DNA of 64,000 bases from NCBI GenBank assembly GCA_900104855.1, contig FNSS01000001.1, positions 620,001 to 684,000 on the forward strand, read 5' to 3'. The notes under the pieces were generated by a model, which was not told the DNA's origin, did no database searches, and was given only the letters and a program-made list of their open reading frames with translations. This document shows positions 57,215 to 64,000 of the stretch, piece by piece. Within the stretch, counting starts at the first letter, position 1. Every line of letters starts with the position of its first letter. Origin of the DNA: Rhizobiales bacterium GAS188 (GTDB lineage Bacteria; Pseudomonadota; Alphaproteobacteria; Rhizobiales; Beijerinckiaceae). The translations under genes were made by a program, and so were the position numbers.

Positions 57215-57742
57215 TTGCCGGATTGGCGCGAGGAGCCCATTGGGCGGCATCATGACCGCAAGAGCTTCGATTGCAGCGTGCGCGCCCTCAATGAATATCT
57301 CGATCGCTACGCAAGGCAGAACCACGATTCCGGCGGCGCCAAAACTTTTGTCGCGGTGCCCCCGGTAGATCCGGTGCGCGTTATGGGCTTCTACTCGATC
57401 AGCCCCGGCACCGTCGAGTTCGCCCGCGTGCCCGCGAGACTGACCAAGAAGCTGGGACGCTACGACGTGCCGGTCTTTCGGCTCGGGCGTCTGGCCATCG
57501 ATCGTTCGATGCAGGGCCAGGGCCTCGGTGGCGACTTGCTGCTGGCCGCGGGCGAACGAGCCTTGGCCGTCGCGACGGAAGTCGGTGGCGTTGCCCTCGC
57601 CATCGATGCGAAGGATGAGAACGCGGCAAGATGGTATGAGCGCTTCGGTGCTCTGGCGTTGTTGGATGATCCGCTCAAGCTGATACTACCGCTCGACATC
57701 GTCGCTGATGCGATCGCCTCAGGCAGAAAACACCGGAGATGA
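57215..57742 (+). CDS. GNAT family toxin (TacT/AtaT type)
   Basis: A 175-residue acetyltransferase of the type that acetylates aminoacyl-tRNA and blocks translation. Signature stretches: FDCSVRALNEYLDRYARQNH, VMGFYSISPGTVEFARVP, the acetyl-CoA loop RLAIDRSMQGQGLGGDLLLA, and AARWYERFGALALLDDPLKL with the conserved Tyr. Start is a TTG at 57215; there is no in-frame ATG near the expected N-terminus, which may keep toxin synthesis low. Pairs with the DUF1778 gene upstream. Confidence 0.92.
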   Translation: MPDWREEPIGRHHDRKSFDCSVRALNEYLDRYARQNHDSGGAKTFVAVPPVDPVRVMGFYSISPGTVEFARVPARLTKKLGRYDVPVFRLGRLAIDRSMQGQGLGGDLLLAAGERALAVATEVGGVALAIDAKDENAARWYERFGALALLDDPLKLILPLDIVADAIASGRKHRR

Positions 57743-57778
57743 TCGGGCTCGCGCCTTCCCCCACAGCGCGCTGCCCCC

Positions 57779-58519
57779 TTAGGCGATCATCTCGACCCGA
57801 CCGTCCGCAAGCTTGTAAATTCCGCCGACGACCTTGAGCTTTCCCTGTTCGACCGCGGCGCTCAGGATGGGTGTCGCCGATTTGAGCTTGGCGACATTGT
57901 CGATCACGTTTTGCCGGACAGCGTTGTCAAGCGCATCGCCCGGCCGACCCGCGCTTGCAGTCACGGCCGGGGTGAGGCTCGTGACCAGGGACGGCAGATG
58001 CCCGGGCAAGGTGGTGTTGTCCTTCAGCGATTTGATGGTGGCGTCGAGGGCGCCGCAACTATCATGGCCGAGCACGACGATCAGGGGCGTGCCGAGGCTG
58101 GAGACCGCGTATTCCAGGCTCGCGATCGTGTCGGCGTTGGCGAAATTGCCTGCCACCCGGCAGACGAACAGATCACCGCGGCCGCTGTCGAACGCGTATT
58201 CGGGCGCGATGCGGGAATCGGCGCAGCTCAAAATGCCCGCATAAGGGTTCTGCCCTCCGACCAGTGCCTCGCGCTCATGCTTGAAGTCGTGGCGCCGCGA
58301 GACGCCTTCGACATAGCGTCCATTGCCCTTCTTCAACAGCTCGAGCGAAGCATCCGGCGACACGACGTTCTGCGGCTTCGGCGGCGCCTTGGCTTCTTTC
58401 GCCAGGGCAGAACCGGTCAACGCCATCCCGGCCGCAGCCGCGCCGGCTAGTCGAAACAGCCCGCGTCTCGAGGGCTGCACATGATGAGCGGAAAGATCTC
58501 GACGGCATATCTCGCACAT
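57779..58519 (-). CDS. beta-class carbonic anhydrase with Tat-like signal
   Basis: A 246-residue carbonic anhydrase that interconverts CO2 and bicarbonate. Zinc ligands are Cys99 (LSCADSR), His152 and Cys155 (LGHDSCGA), with the Asp101/Arg103 dyad. An N-terminal PSRRGLFRLAGAAAAGMALT stretch has twin arginines (18-19) and a hydrophobic core with probable cleavage at ALA|KE near residue 40, so the enzyme is expected in the periplasm, exported folded. The first 15 residues, with Cys2 and Cys5 before the twin arginines, are unusual. It is convergent with the GNAT toxin gene. Confidence 0.93.
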   Translation of the reverse strand: MCEICRRDLSAHHVQPSRRGLFRLAGAAAAGMALTGSALAKEAKAPPKPQNVVSPDASLELLKKGNGRYVEGVSRRHDFKHEREALVGGQNPYAGILSCADSRIAPEYAFDSGRGDLFVCRVAGNFANADTIASLEYAVSSLGTPLIVVLGHDSCGALDATIKSLKDNTTLPGHLPSLVTSLTPAVTASAGRPGDALDNAVRQNVIDNVAKLKSATPILSAAVEQGKLKVVGGIYKLADGRVEMIA

Positions 58520-58549
58520 GGAACGCCTCCGTTTTTCATCCGAGCCACG

Positions 58550-59068
58550 CTACTCCTTGCCACAAGGAGCGGCACGCAGGAACTTCACCATGAGGATTTC
58601 ATCGAAATAGCGACCCGCAACCTTCAGCGCCCGCGGCTCGACTCCGTAGACCGCAAATCCCAATCGTTCATAGAGCGCTCGCGCCACCTTGTTGTCTTGC
58701 ACCACCGTCAAGGCGATCTGCTCGACCCCATCCGGCGCATGATCGACGATGGCTTCGACAAGTGCCGCGCCCACGCCCCGTCGTCCCACCTCGGAGCGGA
58801 CATACATGCCCCAGAGAAAAGCCTTGTGGCTGTGCTTGGGGCCGGAGTCGCGGGCAAGCCCGGCCATGCCGATGATCTCTTCGCCGCAATAGGCTCCGAA
58901 GACGACCGATCTTTCCAGGCGCGCCTCGAATGTCTCGATGGGCCACGCGACCTCGAGCTTATAGGTCGAGCCGAAGGCTTCAGGCGCTCGTTGCAGCGCT
59001 TCGAGCCGGATATTGCGATAGTCATGACGGGTCGCCACTAACAGGCGGCGAATCGTGATCTCGGACAT
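58550..59068 (-). CDS. GNAT family N-acetyltransferase
   Basis: A 172-residue GNAT protein. Motif A is in FLWGMYVRSEVGRRGVGAALVEA (MYVRSEVGRRGVGAAL), and the C-terminal motif in NKVARALYERLGFAVYGVEP. The start MSEITIRRLLVATRHDYRN at 59068 is preferred to one ten codons earlier. Substrate unknown. It lies 30 bases upstream of the carbonic anhydrase gene on the same strand. Confidence 0.9.
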   Translation of the reverse strand: MSEITIRRLLVATRHDYRNIRLEALQRAPEAFGSTYKLEVAWPIETFEARLERSVVFGAYCGEEIIGMAGLARDSGPKHSHKAFLWGMYVRSEVGRRGVGAALVEAIVDHAPDGVEQIALTVVQDNKVARALYERLGFAVYGVEPRALKVAGRYFDEILMVKFLRAAPCGKE

Positions 59069-59703
59069 AGCCGGGAGTCTTCCCGCGATTTTCCGCAAAT
59101 GTCGATCGCGAGACCGAGCGATCGCCGTGAGGCGCAGGTGCTGCGATCAGTACGCCGCCGCCTCGAAGGCCCGCTCCACGCGGCGCGGAGCTGGGCCGGT
59201 TTCGGCCGAGGTGCTGGTACGCAAAAACCCGAAGCCAGCGCCTGGGCCGTTCCACCAGAGATACGCGGTAAAAGTTAGCGCCTGCTCAACAAGCGGTCGC
59301 GCGCTCCTCGCGTCTCATTCCACCCTGAAATGACATATCCGTGATCGGATCGCGATGGCGACGCCGTTTGAGCTTTTGCCGGACGCGATAATTTGATGCT
59401 CCCGCGCGCGATCATCGCTGCCTGCGTCGGCATGATTCGGCGGTGGGCCGCAGCCCCGCCGAATCAAAATAAGGGTCGCTATTTCGCCGCGGGCATGCGA
59501 ATATGCCGCATCACCGGCAGCGAGACATTCCGAGGCGCCGGTGGCTGAGAGACGCGATTGCGCTCCCGCCTGACGGCAACGGAGCGCTCGATGGCCAAAG
59601 CCCGATCTCCCCAAAAGGCCCGATGCCCTCAAACAGCGTCATGCGGCAGTGGCCGAGCGTATCATTGCGCCAAATACGATGCCTTGATCGTCAGGTGATG
59701 GGC
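59069..59703. other. gene-poor stretch
   Basis: About 635 bases in which I found no ORF with credible protein character on either strand, no hairpin with T-tract and no tandem repeat. Promoters for the divergent genes at 59068 and 59704 must lie here but were not identified. Confidence 0.5.
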
Positions 59704-59949
59704 ATGGTGACGAAATTCGGCGTTCTTCCCATCTTCCGCGGGCTGGGCGGGAAGCTCTCGCCGCAGCGCGTGGTGCAAGCGCGTTCGGCGGACCAGGCAA
59801 AGAGCATGGCCACGACCTTCGCCATGGTGATGGGAGGGGCCGTAGCCTTCTCCAAACACGGAAATCCAGATAGCGGGCAATGGGACGAGGCGATCATCCT
59901 CGAATGTTGCGGCGACGTGCCGACCGGGATCAATGCCGGTGGGTTCTAA
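59704..59949 (+). CDS. small conserved-looking hypothetical protein
   Basis: An 81-residue protein, MVTKFGVLPIFRGLGGKLSP, then VVQARSADQAKSMATTFAMV, GGAVAFSKHGNPDSGQWDEA and IILECCGDVPTGINAGGF. The start at 59704 is preferred with AGG eight bases before; an ATG at 59698 would add two residues. No signal peptide or membrane segment. It resembles short proteins I associate with rhizobial genomes, without known function. Confidence 0.6.
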   Translation: MVTKFGVLPIFRGLGGKLSPQRVVQARSADQAKSMATTFAMVMGGAVAFSKHGNPDSGQWDEAIILECCGDVPTGINAGGF

Positions 59950-59975
59950 GTGTCGCCAAAGAGAAAGCAGGATCT

Positions 59976-60236
59976 ATGCAGGTAGACGCACAAAAGGACG
60001 CTAATCTCAGGGCCACGCGAAGAAAGACGGACCAGGAGGAGCGCGCTCGCCAAGTCGAGCAGCGGATCTCCGATGAAGCCGCGCGCCGCAAGGCGATGCA
60101 CACCAAGACGGCGCGTCTTCGCGAGCTGCGCGCCGCACGTGACGCGGCCGAGCAAGAGGCAACCGCCGCCGCAGTGGCCATGGCGCCGGCGAAGAAACCA
60201 CGGCGCGGCAGTGCCGCGACGAAGCTAGGCAGATGA
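59976..60236 (+). CDS. small basic coiled-coil protein
   Basis: An 86-residue, highly charged helical protein starting MQVDAQKDANLRATRRKTDQ and ending KKPRRGSAATKLGR. AGGA lies a few bases before the ATG, and the gene follows the previous small gene by 26 bases. The basic Ala/Lys/Arg tail suggests nucleic acid contact; this is inference. No family recognised. Confidence 0.55.
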   Translation: MQVDAQKDANLRATRRKTDQEERARQVEQRISDEAARRKAMHTKTARLRELRAARDAAEQEATAAAVAMAPAKKPRRGSAATKLGR

Positions 60237-60279
60237 CGACTGAACGCCGTTCCTCGGCTCACAATGCGAGGATAGCCCA

Positions 60280-60429
60280 ATGTTGTGGAGAGTGCATCGC
60301 TTCCGATATCACGGCGCCGCCGCGATCGCGCGGCCCAGTCTTTTGGTGCGCAAGCGTGCGCAGATCAGCATCGCTGCCGTGTTCCTGCTTGCCGCCCTCA
60401 GCGCCTGGATCGCGATCCTGATACGGTGA
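60280..60429 (+). CDS. very small membrane protein (49 residues)
   Basis: A short frame starting MLWRVHRFRYHGAAAIARPS, with a basic middle (LLVRKRAQ) and one C-terminal transmembrane helix (ISIAAVFLLAALSAWIAILI) ending in Arg. GAGGA lies eight bases upstream of the ATG. The orientation (positive residues before the helix) predicts a cytoplasmic N-terminus. Function unknown. Confidence 0.5.
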   Translation: MLWRVHRFRYHGAAAIARPSLLVRKRAQISIAAVFLLAALSAWIAILIR

Positions 60430-61001
60430 AGGGGGCGATCGGGGCGTCAGATCGCTCAATGCGCTGCCTTTCCGCGCCGAACGCAAGCACCCTTACCAGC
60501 GATCTTTGAGACCCGCGGAGATGGTGGCGAGGCACAGCGGCGACCATCCTGTGGCTCACGCCGAAGCCTTTGCCTGGAGAGCCTGGAGCGCGAACGCTTT
60601 TGATGGCTGCGGCCCGGCTACCCATCTTTTTGTTTTGACACGCTTTTTCGGATGGGGCAGGGTCGGTTTCAGTCGAAAATGCTTCGCGAAGCTCAGCCGG
60701 CAAGCAAAGAGCTTGTTCGGCACGAATGAAGAGTTGACCGGGGAGGGATCGAGGCTCACCTTGCAAGTTCTTGGCAGATTAGTTCTTGGCAGATTAGTTC
60801 TTGGCGGGTTAGTTCTTGGCAGGTTAGTTCTTGCCCGGTTAGTTCTTGGCAGGTTCTTGCCGGCCGGGGATTTGGGCGAGTTCGCCTGCGTCGATCCGGT
60901 CGGGTCCGACGCTGCGACCACTTCAGAAGAGTTTCGGTCTCGTCGCAGGAATGCGCCGGTGATTTCGTGCAGTTGATTGCCTTCAAACCGGATGCCCACA
61001 C
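60430..61001. other. intergenic region containing a 15-bp minisatellite
   Basis: Except for the tandem repeat at 60766-60855 no feature is supported. Open frames on both strands cross the region (60506-60976 plus, 60556-60999 minus), but each has low protein character outside the repeat, and neither has a good ribosome-binding site. Confidence 0.5.
60766..60855. repeat. 15-bp tandem repeat, six copies
   Basis: Six contiguous 15-base units, consensus AGTTCTTGGCAGRTT: copies 1 and 2 are identical, and copies 4 and 6 (AGTTCTTGGCAGGTT) are identical; copies 3 and 5 carry one or two changes. A truncated unit follows. Because 15 is a multiple of three, two frames on each strand stay open through it, as VLGRL and SSWQI on plus and NLPRT and ICQEL on minus. 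Confidence 0.97.
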
Positions 61002-61307
61002 ATGAGCGATCATCTCTACAGGCTCAACCAGAATATTTCGCTGTCTGCCGGGGCAGGGATCAACTTGAAGCCCATGGCGGTCTACAAGATCGTGGCGATC
61101 TTGCCGGCCCGCGGCGACGAGCTGCAATATCGGGTCAAGAGCGATGACGAACCTTATGAACGCGTGGTCGGCGAATTTCAGATCATTGCGTCGGAAGCCC
61201 CGGCCGCACCCCCGCCGCCCCTGGTGGCGGAGCCGAAGCGCGCAAGGACCGAAACTCGGCCCAAGGCCGGCAAGCTGAAGGACAAGGCAACCCAGAAAGG
61301 GGCCTGA
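61002..61307 (+). CDS. small conserved hypothetical protein
   Basis: A 101-residue protein: MSDHLYRLNQNISLSAGAGI, LKPMAVYKIVAILPARGDEL, QYRVKSDDEPYERVVGEFQI, then a Pro/Lys/Arg-rich tail. The compact N-terminal domain (Y-x-I-V-x-x-L-P ... YRVKS ... E-x-x-E-R-V) recurs in small rhizobial proteins as I remember them; no function is known. It is 13 bases upstream of the next small gene, so they form a pair. Confidence 0.72.
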   Translation: MSDHLYRLNQNISLSAGAGINLKPMAVYKIVAILPARGDELQYRVKSDDEPYERVVGEFQIIASEAPAAPPPPLVAEPKRARTETRPKAGKLKDKATQKGA

Positions 61308-61320
61308 AGGAACTATCGCA

Positions 61321-61638
61321 ATGACCGAGGAAACCGTCGACCTCGACCGGCGTCGCGGCATGGCGGCACAGAAGGCGACCGAACTGCGTCGTCTCCTCAC
61401 CGAAGTGGCGGCCGACCAGGAAGCCCTGCGTCTGCGTCAAGAGCGGCTGGAAGCCCAATTCGTGGCGGCGCCCTCGGTGACCTGGCTTGATGCTGCGGAG
61501 AAGGCACGTTACCTGCTGACGCTCTTCGCGAGCACGCTTGCGGCTCAAGAACCTCGCCGGCAGACGCTGATCGCCAACGTCCTCGATGATTTTGCGAGAT
61601 TGTCGCGCGAAGCGGCGGAGCGGCACGATTCGCAATAG
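61321..61638 (+). CDS. small conserved hypothetical protein, helical
   Basis: A 105-residue all-helical protein: MTEETVDLDRRRGMAAQKAT, ELRRLLTEVAADQEALRLRQ, WLDAAEKARYLLTLFASTLA and IANVLDDFARLSREAAERHD. No signal peptide, membrane segment or catalytic motif. It follows the previous gene by 13 bases and is probably co-transcribed with it. Family role unknown. Confidence 0.72.
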   Translation: MTEETVDLDRRRGMAAQKATELRRLLTEVAADQEALRLRQERLEAQFVAAPSVTWLDAAEKARYLLTLFASTLAAQEPRRQTLIANVLDDFARLSREAAERHDSQ

Positions 61639-61865
61639 CGCGCTGCGCAATAGCCGCGCCCGAGCCATCGCTCCCGCCCATGCCCAAACGGCGGATGCGA
61701 CCCTTCTGCGAAGAAGTCATCGGTGCCGCGCCACCTCCGCGTCCGAGGGAAAATACCGCTAGGTAAAATGCGCCGACAAGCGCATGGTTCTGAGATCGCT
61801 GGCCTTCTCGATCGGGCGCCAGCGGCTGAGAGTGGATCGTGCTCCCGCCCCGATGGAGACACGCC

Positions 61866-62048
61866 ATGGAACGCGACCACGCCGTCACCACGACGATCGA
61901 TCGCATCATGAAAGTGCTGGCGCGCGGCGGCGACAGCGCCACTGCCAAGAGCTCGGAAATCCGTGTCGCGACGAGAGACACGATCGAGCAACGGAAGATG
62001 GAGATCCCCTCGCCTTTCGCAAAGAGATTCCGCGTTCGCAGCCATTAG
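61866..62048 (+). CDS. possible small protein (60 residues)
   Basis: MERDHAVTTTIDRIMKVLAR, GGDSATAKSSEIRVATRDTI, EQRKMEIPSPFAKRFRVRSH. A GGAG lies seven bases before the ATG, which supports translation; the antisense frame is also open. It is basic and hydrophilic. Not recognised. Confidence 0.4.
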   Translation: MERDHAVTTTIDRIMKVLARGGDSATAKSSEIRVATRDTIEQRKMEIPSPFAKRFRVRSH

Positions 62049-62118
62049 AGCAGCTCCCGCCTTTACATGACCGGATCCTGCGCCCTGCGCCCCAGCTATT
62101 TGCCGACGAGGACTGCCA

Positions 62119-62328
62119 GTGAAGCCGCCGCAAATCGTCACCATCGATATCAAGGGCGAGGTGCATACGGGCAGCTACACCGTTGCGAAAGGGATGCTGA
62201 CGGTGACGTCGCCGCTCGGCTCGAAGCCGCCGGTGAAGATCGGCGCGACGCCGGCCCGGCGCCTCGCCAAGATCATCCTTGCGGATATCGTGATCGAGGC
62301 GCGGGCGCGCGGCTTGGGTGATATGTAG
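62119..62328 (+). CDS. small conserved-looking hypothetical protein (69 residues)
   Basis: Starts with GTG at 62119: (M)KPPQIVTIDIKGEVHTGSY, TVAKGMLTVTSPLGSKPPVK, then PARRLAKIILADIVIEARAR. It looks like a compact beta-rich domain followed by an amphipathic helix, a pattern found in other short alphaproteobacterial proteins. No function known. Confidence 0.6.
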   Translation: MKPPQIVTIDIKGEVHTGSYTVAKGMLTVTSPLGSKPPVKIGATPARRLAKIILADIVIEARARGLGDM

Positions 62329-62377
62329 GCGCCAGTCGGGAAATTGACCTGAAGGCTGTGCTGGAGCGCCGCCGGCT

Positions 62378-62635
62378 TTAGCGGCGCGCCGCCATGCCCA
62401 TGGCCGGTTTGACTTTCGGCTTGGGCATCGGAATCGACCCGTCGCGCTGAGCCTGCTTGCGCGCCAATTTGCGTGACCGACGGATCGCGTCCGCCTTCTC
62501 CCGCACTCTCTTCTCAGAAGGCTTCTCGAAGGCCCGGCGCCGCCTCATCTCGCGAAACACGCCTTCGCGCTGCATCTTCTTCTTCAGGACCCTCATGGCC
62601 TGTTCGATGTTGTTGTCGCGGACCAGTACCTGCAA
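62378..62635 (-). CDS. rpsU: 30S ribosomal protein S21, TTG start
   Basis: An 85-residue S21 protein: (M)[61 protein letters not shown]21 binds the 30S platform near the anti-Shine-Dalgarno end of 16S rRNA. A TTG at 62635 is chosen as start: it has GGAGG eight bases upstream and gives exactly the family N-terminus. An ATG at 62650 would place the start before this GGAGG. The C-terminal tail ([17 protein letters not shown]) is longer than usual. It lies downstream of cspA with a terminator between. Confidence 0.92.
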   Translation of the reverse strand: MQVLVRDNNIEQAMRVLKKKMQREGVFREMRRRRAFEKPSEKRVREKADAIRRSRKLARKQAQRDGSIPMPKPKVKPAMGMAARR

Positions 62636-62686
62636 TGCGGCGTCCTCCATCGGCAAGGGAAAAAACAAGTGAAGAAACTTGTGAAG

Positions 62687-62716
62687 AAAAAGGGGCCAGG
62701 CCTGCGCCTGACCCCC
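62687..62716 (-). terminator. rho-independent terminator between cspA and rpsU
   Basis: On the minus strand GGGGTCAGGC, loop GCAG, GCCTGGCCCC (one mismatch in the stem), followed by a run of T (62691-62687). It lies after the cspA stop (62800) and before rpsU (62635), so cspA is at least partly terminated before rpsU. Confidence 0.8.
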
Positions 62717-62799
62717 TGGTCAAATCCTTGACCCGCTCCGAAGAGCGGCCAGCGCCAGTACATCCGTGGTCGCCGGCCCTCCCGAAAGCGGGCCCTGCC

Positions 62800-63009
62800 T
62801 CAGGCGGCTTGGAGCTGATCTGCGGACATCTTGCCCGATCGGCGATCCTCGACCAGCTCGAAGCTGATCTTCTGCCCTTCCTGGAGGTCGCGGATGCCGG
62901 CGCGCTCGAGAGCGCTGATATGGACGAAAACGTCCTTGCCGCCATCATCCGGCTGAATGAAGCCGAAACCCTTTTGAACGTTGAACCATTTGACGGTGCC
63001 CGTGCTCAT
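62800..63009 (-). CDS. cold-shock protein (CspA family), second copy
   Basis: A 69-residue cold-shock domain: [20 protein letters not shown] (RNP1) and [20 protein letters not shown] (RNP2). It is similar in length and sequence to the protein at 40855-41064. The open frame reaches 58 codons further upstream, which is probably the cold-shock mRNA leader. Followed by a terminator and rpsU, a common cspA-rpsU order in alphaproteobacteria. Confidence 0.96.
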   Translation of the reverse strand: MSTGTVKWFNVQKGFGFIQPDDGGKDVFVHISALERAGIRDLQEGQKISFELVEDRRSGKMSADQLQAA

Positions 63010-63499
63010 GACGAACCTTTCCTGTAGATACGGAGAAACATTTCCGTCGCAGGGTGCGGCGGAACGCCCGTGGTCGAAATTGGTGGGAAGTTCATCAGCT
63101 TGCGCGACCATCTTGTCGCGAGGGCCTGATCGTCCGGCCGAGTTCGATCGATGTGATATAGTGAAGCAATCGGCGAACTTCAAGCTAAATCCGAAAGTTT
63201 TCGAAGAGGCCGGATGGAACTCTCAGACATTTCGCATCCGGCCACCCTGAATTGATCCTCTATGAGGCTTTCCTGTCGCGCGCCTGCGATCGGCGGCAAC
63301 GGGGTACGACGAACTCAGTATCAATTGCGAAAACTGGTCTTGCGCGTTTCGGAATTAATGATGCGATATCGACGGGCTTATGCACCGTCGCACGGGTTCT
63401 GGTGGGAAAGCACCAATCTCTTGGGAAAGGCCTTGTGCGGCATCGTCCGTTGGGCTTTGCTTGGCAGGCCAACCTGATCCAGCAACGGCGTGGGACACA
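63010..63499. other. cspA leader and gene-free region with a hairpin
   Basis: The first 150 bases are probably the cspA 5' leader. At 63208-63243 GGCCGGATG and CATCCGGCC can form a perfect 9-bp stem with an 18-base loop; no T-tract follows on either strand. No gene is supported in this interval. Confidence 0.45.
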
Positions 63500-63739
63500 A
63501 TGAGCAAGCCGCCCTTTCGATCACGGATACCGACCGGCGCTCGAGATGCCGCCGAGGCGGCATTCAAATCGGTCACCACGAAGCCCGTCCAGGCGGTGAC
63601 GGAGAAGCCGAAGCTGCCGGGTGTCCGCGAGCTGGTTTCGCTGCGCCTCGACCGGGACGTGCTCGAGCATTTCCAGGAAGGCGGGCCGGGCTGGCAGGAA
63701 CGGATCAACGAGGCGCTGCGCAAAGCGGCCGGGATATAG
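63500..63739 (+). CDS. BrnA-like antitoxin without BrnT neighbour
   Basis: A 79-residue protein whose second half, VSLRLDRDVLEHFQEGGPGW followed by QERINEALRKAAG, matches the ribbon-helix-helix region of BrnA-type antitoxins. The first half (MSKPPFRSRIPTGARDAAEA) is variable. No BrnT toxin gene is found on either side within the window, so it is an orphan, perhaps a regulator derived from a toxin-antitoxin module. Confidence 0.8.
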   Translation: MSKPPFRSRIPTGARDAAEAAFKSVTTKPVQAVTEKPKLPGVRELVSLRLDRDVLEHFQEGGPGWQERINEALRKAAGI

Positions 63740-63800
63740 ATCCGACGAAGCCGGAGGAGCCTGCACGACGGCGCGCTGCATGTCCGGCGACGCCGCTGCC

Positions 63801-64000
63801 CTAGTACAGCTCCTTATAGCCGGAAGAGGTGCCGATCAGCACGGCACGCCGAATGGCTGCTCCATCTCGCGCCAGGAGAAAGCGCAGCGCCGTGAGCGCC
63901 GCCGCGGCTGAGCTCTCGAGATAGATGCCTTGCGCGGCGAGAAGCCGCTGATCGTCGAGCACCTGCTCCGAGTTCACCGCGACCGCCTCTCCTGCCGTTT
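63801..64000 (-). CDS. PLP-dependent enzyme (threonine synthase/dehydratase fold), C-terminal part
   Basis: The last 66 or so residues of a protein cut by the right edge. GIYLESSAAAALTALRFLLA and RRAVLIGTSSGYKELY match the C-terminal end of fold type II PLP enzymes such as threonine synthase or threonine dehydratase, where a glycine-rich strand ends VCVxTGxGLKD. The stop is TAG at 63801-63803. The exact reaction cannot be told from this part. Confidence 0.75.
   Translation of the reverse strand, partial: TAGEAVAVNSEQVLDDQRLLAAQGIYLESSAAAALTALRFLLARDGAAIRRAVLIGTSSGYKELY

Noticed and set aside
59315-59632. 105-codon minus-strand frame in the gene-poor stretch
   Set aside because: No good start signal, low protein character and no motif.
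60766-60855. Reading the 15-bp repeat as part of a real coding gene on either strand
   Set aside because: Frames on both strands are open only because of the repeat period, and flanking sequence lacks ribosome-binding sites and domain character.
63208-63243. 9-bp hairpin as an intrinsic terminator
   Set aside because: No T-tract on either strand and no gene end close by.

Overview
The window is high-GC bacterial DNA from an alphaproteobacterium, most likely of the order Hyphomicrobiales (Rhizobiales). This rests on the gene order of the complex I operon, a NuoE with a long C-terminal extension, the heptamer and palindromic intergenic repeats typical of that group, and several small proteins of a type I associate with it. 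Family or genus cannot be fixed from the sequence alone.

Region 1 (1-16.8 kb, minus strand) is a nearly complete nuo operon for the proton-pumping NADH:quinone oxidoreductase, nuoA-B-C-D-E-F-G-H-I-J-K-L-M-N, with nuoN cut by the left edge. Four extra genes sit among the subunit genes: an ABM-domain protein (between nuoB and nuoC), a four-helix-bundle (S23-type) protein (nuoC-nuoD), a DUF559 nuclease-like protein (nuoD-nuoE) and a small exported protein (nuoF-nuoG). The S23-type and DUF559 genes are each bracketed by inverted copies of a short repeat, as if repeat-borne cargo had landed twice in one essential operon.

Region 2 (16.8-24.6 kb) holds heme A synthase, a polysaccharide deacetylase, two GNAT/FemAB-type acyltransferases, a RidA-like protein, a glycerophosphodiester phosphodiesterase, two tandem exported Tyr/His/Arg-repeat proteins and tRNA-Ser(UGA). 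Region 3 (24.6-32.2 kb), beginning at the tRNA, has lower-GC genes: a tail-anchored protein, a class III nucleotide cyclase, an OYE-type flavin oxidoreductase with a divergent MerR regulator and a clear operator, RecQ, and a frameshifted pRiA4b ORF-3-like gene.

Region 4 (32.4-41.1 kb) holds an SPFH protein paired with a degenerate NAD-kinase-like protein, a membrane protein with a ClpP-like domain, a CBS protein, an SDR-DoxX fusion with a DUF2269 membrane partner, a TetR regulator, a fused tautomerase and a cold-shock protein. Region 5 (41.2-54.0 kb, minus strand) contains two nutrient systems: an Lrp / saccharopine-dehydrogenase-like / polar amino acid ABC transporter operon, and a gsiABCD-iaaA type peptide transporter plus isoaspartyl peptidase operon. 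TfoX-like, SnoaL-like and TetR genes lie between them.

Region 6 (54.1-64.0 kb) carries a ThDP-dependent enzyme, a DUF1778-GNAT toxin-antitoxin pair with operator repeats in its promoter, an exported beta carbonic anhydrase, a GNAT, a run of very small genes, a six-copy 15-bp minisatellite, rpsU with a TTG start downstream of cspA and its terminator, an orphan BrnA-like gene, and the 3' end of a PLP enzyme. No CRISPR array, rRNA, integrase or transposase gene was seen.
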